From contig BFEA01000284.1 of the NCBI GenBank assembly GCA_003427395.1, positions 260,624 to 288,418 on the forward strand: a stretch of 27,795 bases of DNA, in the 5' to 3' direction. The DNA comes from Chara braunii. Taxonomy: Eukaryota > Streptophyta > Charophyceae > Charales > Characeae. The position numbers and the translations under genes are program-made. Under the pieces are notes generated by a model. The model was given only the letters and a program-made list of their open reading frames with translations, was not told the origin of the DNA and did no database searches. This document shows, piece by piece, positions 27,463-27,795 of this stretch (the first letter of the stretch is position 1; each line of letters starts with the position of its first letter).

Positions 27463-27795
27463 GCTGTAGCGAATCTTTTTTTTTTTTTTTTCTTTTTTTC
27501 TTTTTCTTAGCCCATGGTGTTGTTGAGGCCAAGGACTAGACCCACAGTGATTGCTGGCAGCGGCAGCCGGTGGTTGTCCTGACAGGATAGGCCACCTTCC
27601 CTACCCTTCCCCACGTTAATGCTCCCAGCGCACCCCCTATCCCTACTATCCTACCTCAGTGTCAGGACCATCGCCCTACCAGTATCGAGGGCAGTCACCA
27701 GACAGCAGTGACAAGCACCCCCTAACACTATAACCCCCACCCTTTTTTTCAAAGTTTTTGGGTGGGAAGCACCGTCCCTACCCTGCCACTAACAC
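27463..27795. other. T-rich tract and gene-free end of window
   Basis: T16 with further T-rich sequence to about 27509, then C-rich sequence with short frames only. Nothing recognisable. Confidence 0.5.

Overview
The window is eukaryotic and plant-like, not bacterial. It is almost entirely transposable-element DNA: Ty3/gypsy LTR retrotransposons of the chromodomain type, plant-type L1 LINEs with a zf-RVT zinc finger, long (GA)n, (GT)n and (CAAT)n microsatellites, and an assembly gap of 200 N. No intact host protein-coding gene is visible. My inference, not a search result, is a repeat-rich streptophyte genome, with a charophyte alga such as Chara as the best guess. Every pol or ORF2 reading frame is broken by stops, frameshifts or insertions.

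Layout, left to right. 1-4891: a Ty3/gypsy element (E1, + strand) with a coiled-coil gag, a deletion that removes protease, reverse transcriptase (RT) and most of RNase H, then integrase, a chromo-like tail and a 3' LTR. 4892-12178: a second, chromodomain Ty3/gypsy element (E3, - strand) inserted inside the 3' LTR of E1. It has two LTRs, a tRNA-iMet primer-binding site and a GACTG target duplication; the rest of the E1 LTR resumes at 12184-12293. The long 5' leader of E3 carries a mitochondrial-type tRNA-Glu(UUC) and a degenerate hairpin repeat array. 12294-12983: a compound microsatellite with a unit present three times. 12984-17831: a relative of E1 on the - strand (E2), with LTR, integrase, RNase H and RT. 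It is split at the RT/RNase H boundary by a 1.2-kb element with terminal inverted repeats (15944-17175), which holds at least three U6 snRNA-like segments and the gap.

17833-19071 is low-complexity sequence. 19072-26100 is a LINE nest: two + strand copies (L1a, L1b), each interrupted by a shorter - strand copy (L1c, L1d). The LINE 3' UTRs carry one to four copies of a short hairpin motif. A better-preserved U6-like sequence (26144-26232) follows the last LINE tail. The remainder to 27795 has no recognisable gene.

How the parts relate: the gypsy remnants are non-autonomous as seen here, and the LINE copies are 5'-truncated and inserted into one another. The points I think most deserve checking are the TIR element carrying U6-like segments, the hairpin-repeat LINE 3' UTR, the extra beta-rich domain in the LINE ORF2, and the organelle tRNA fragment.
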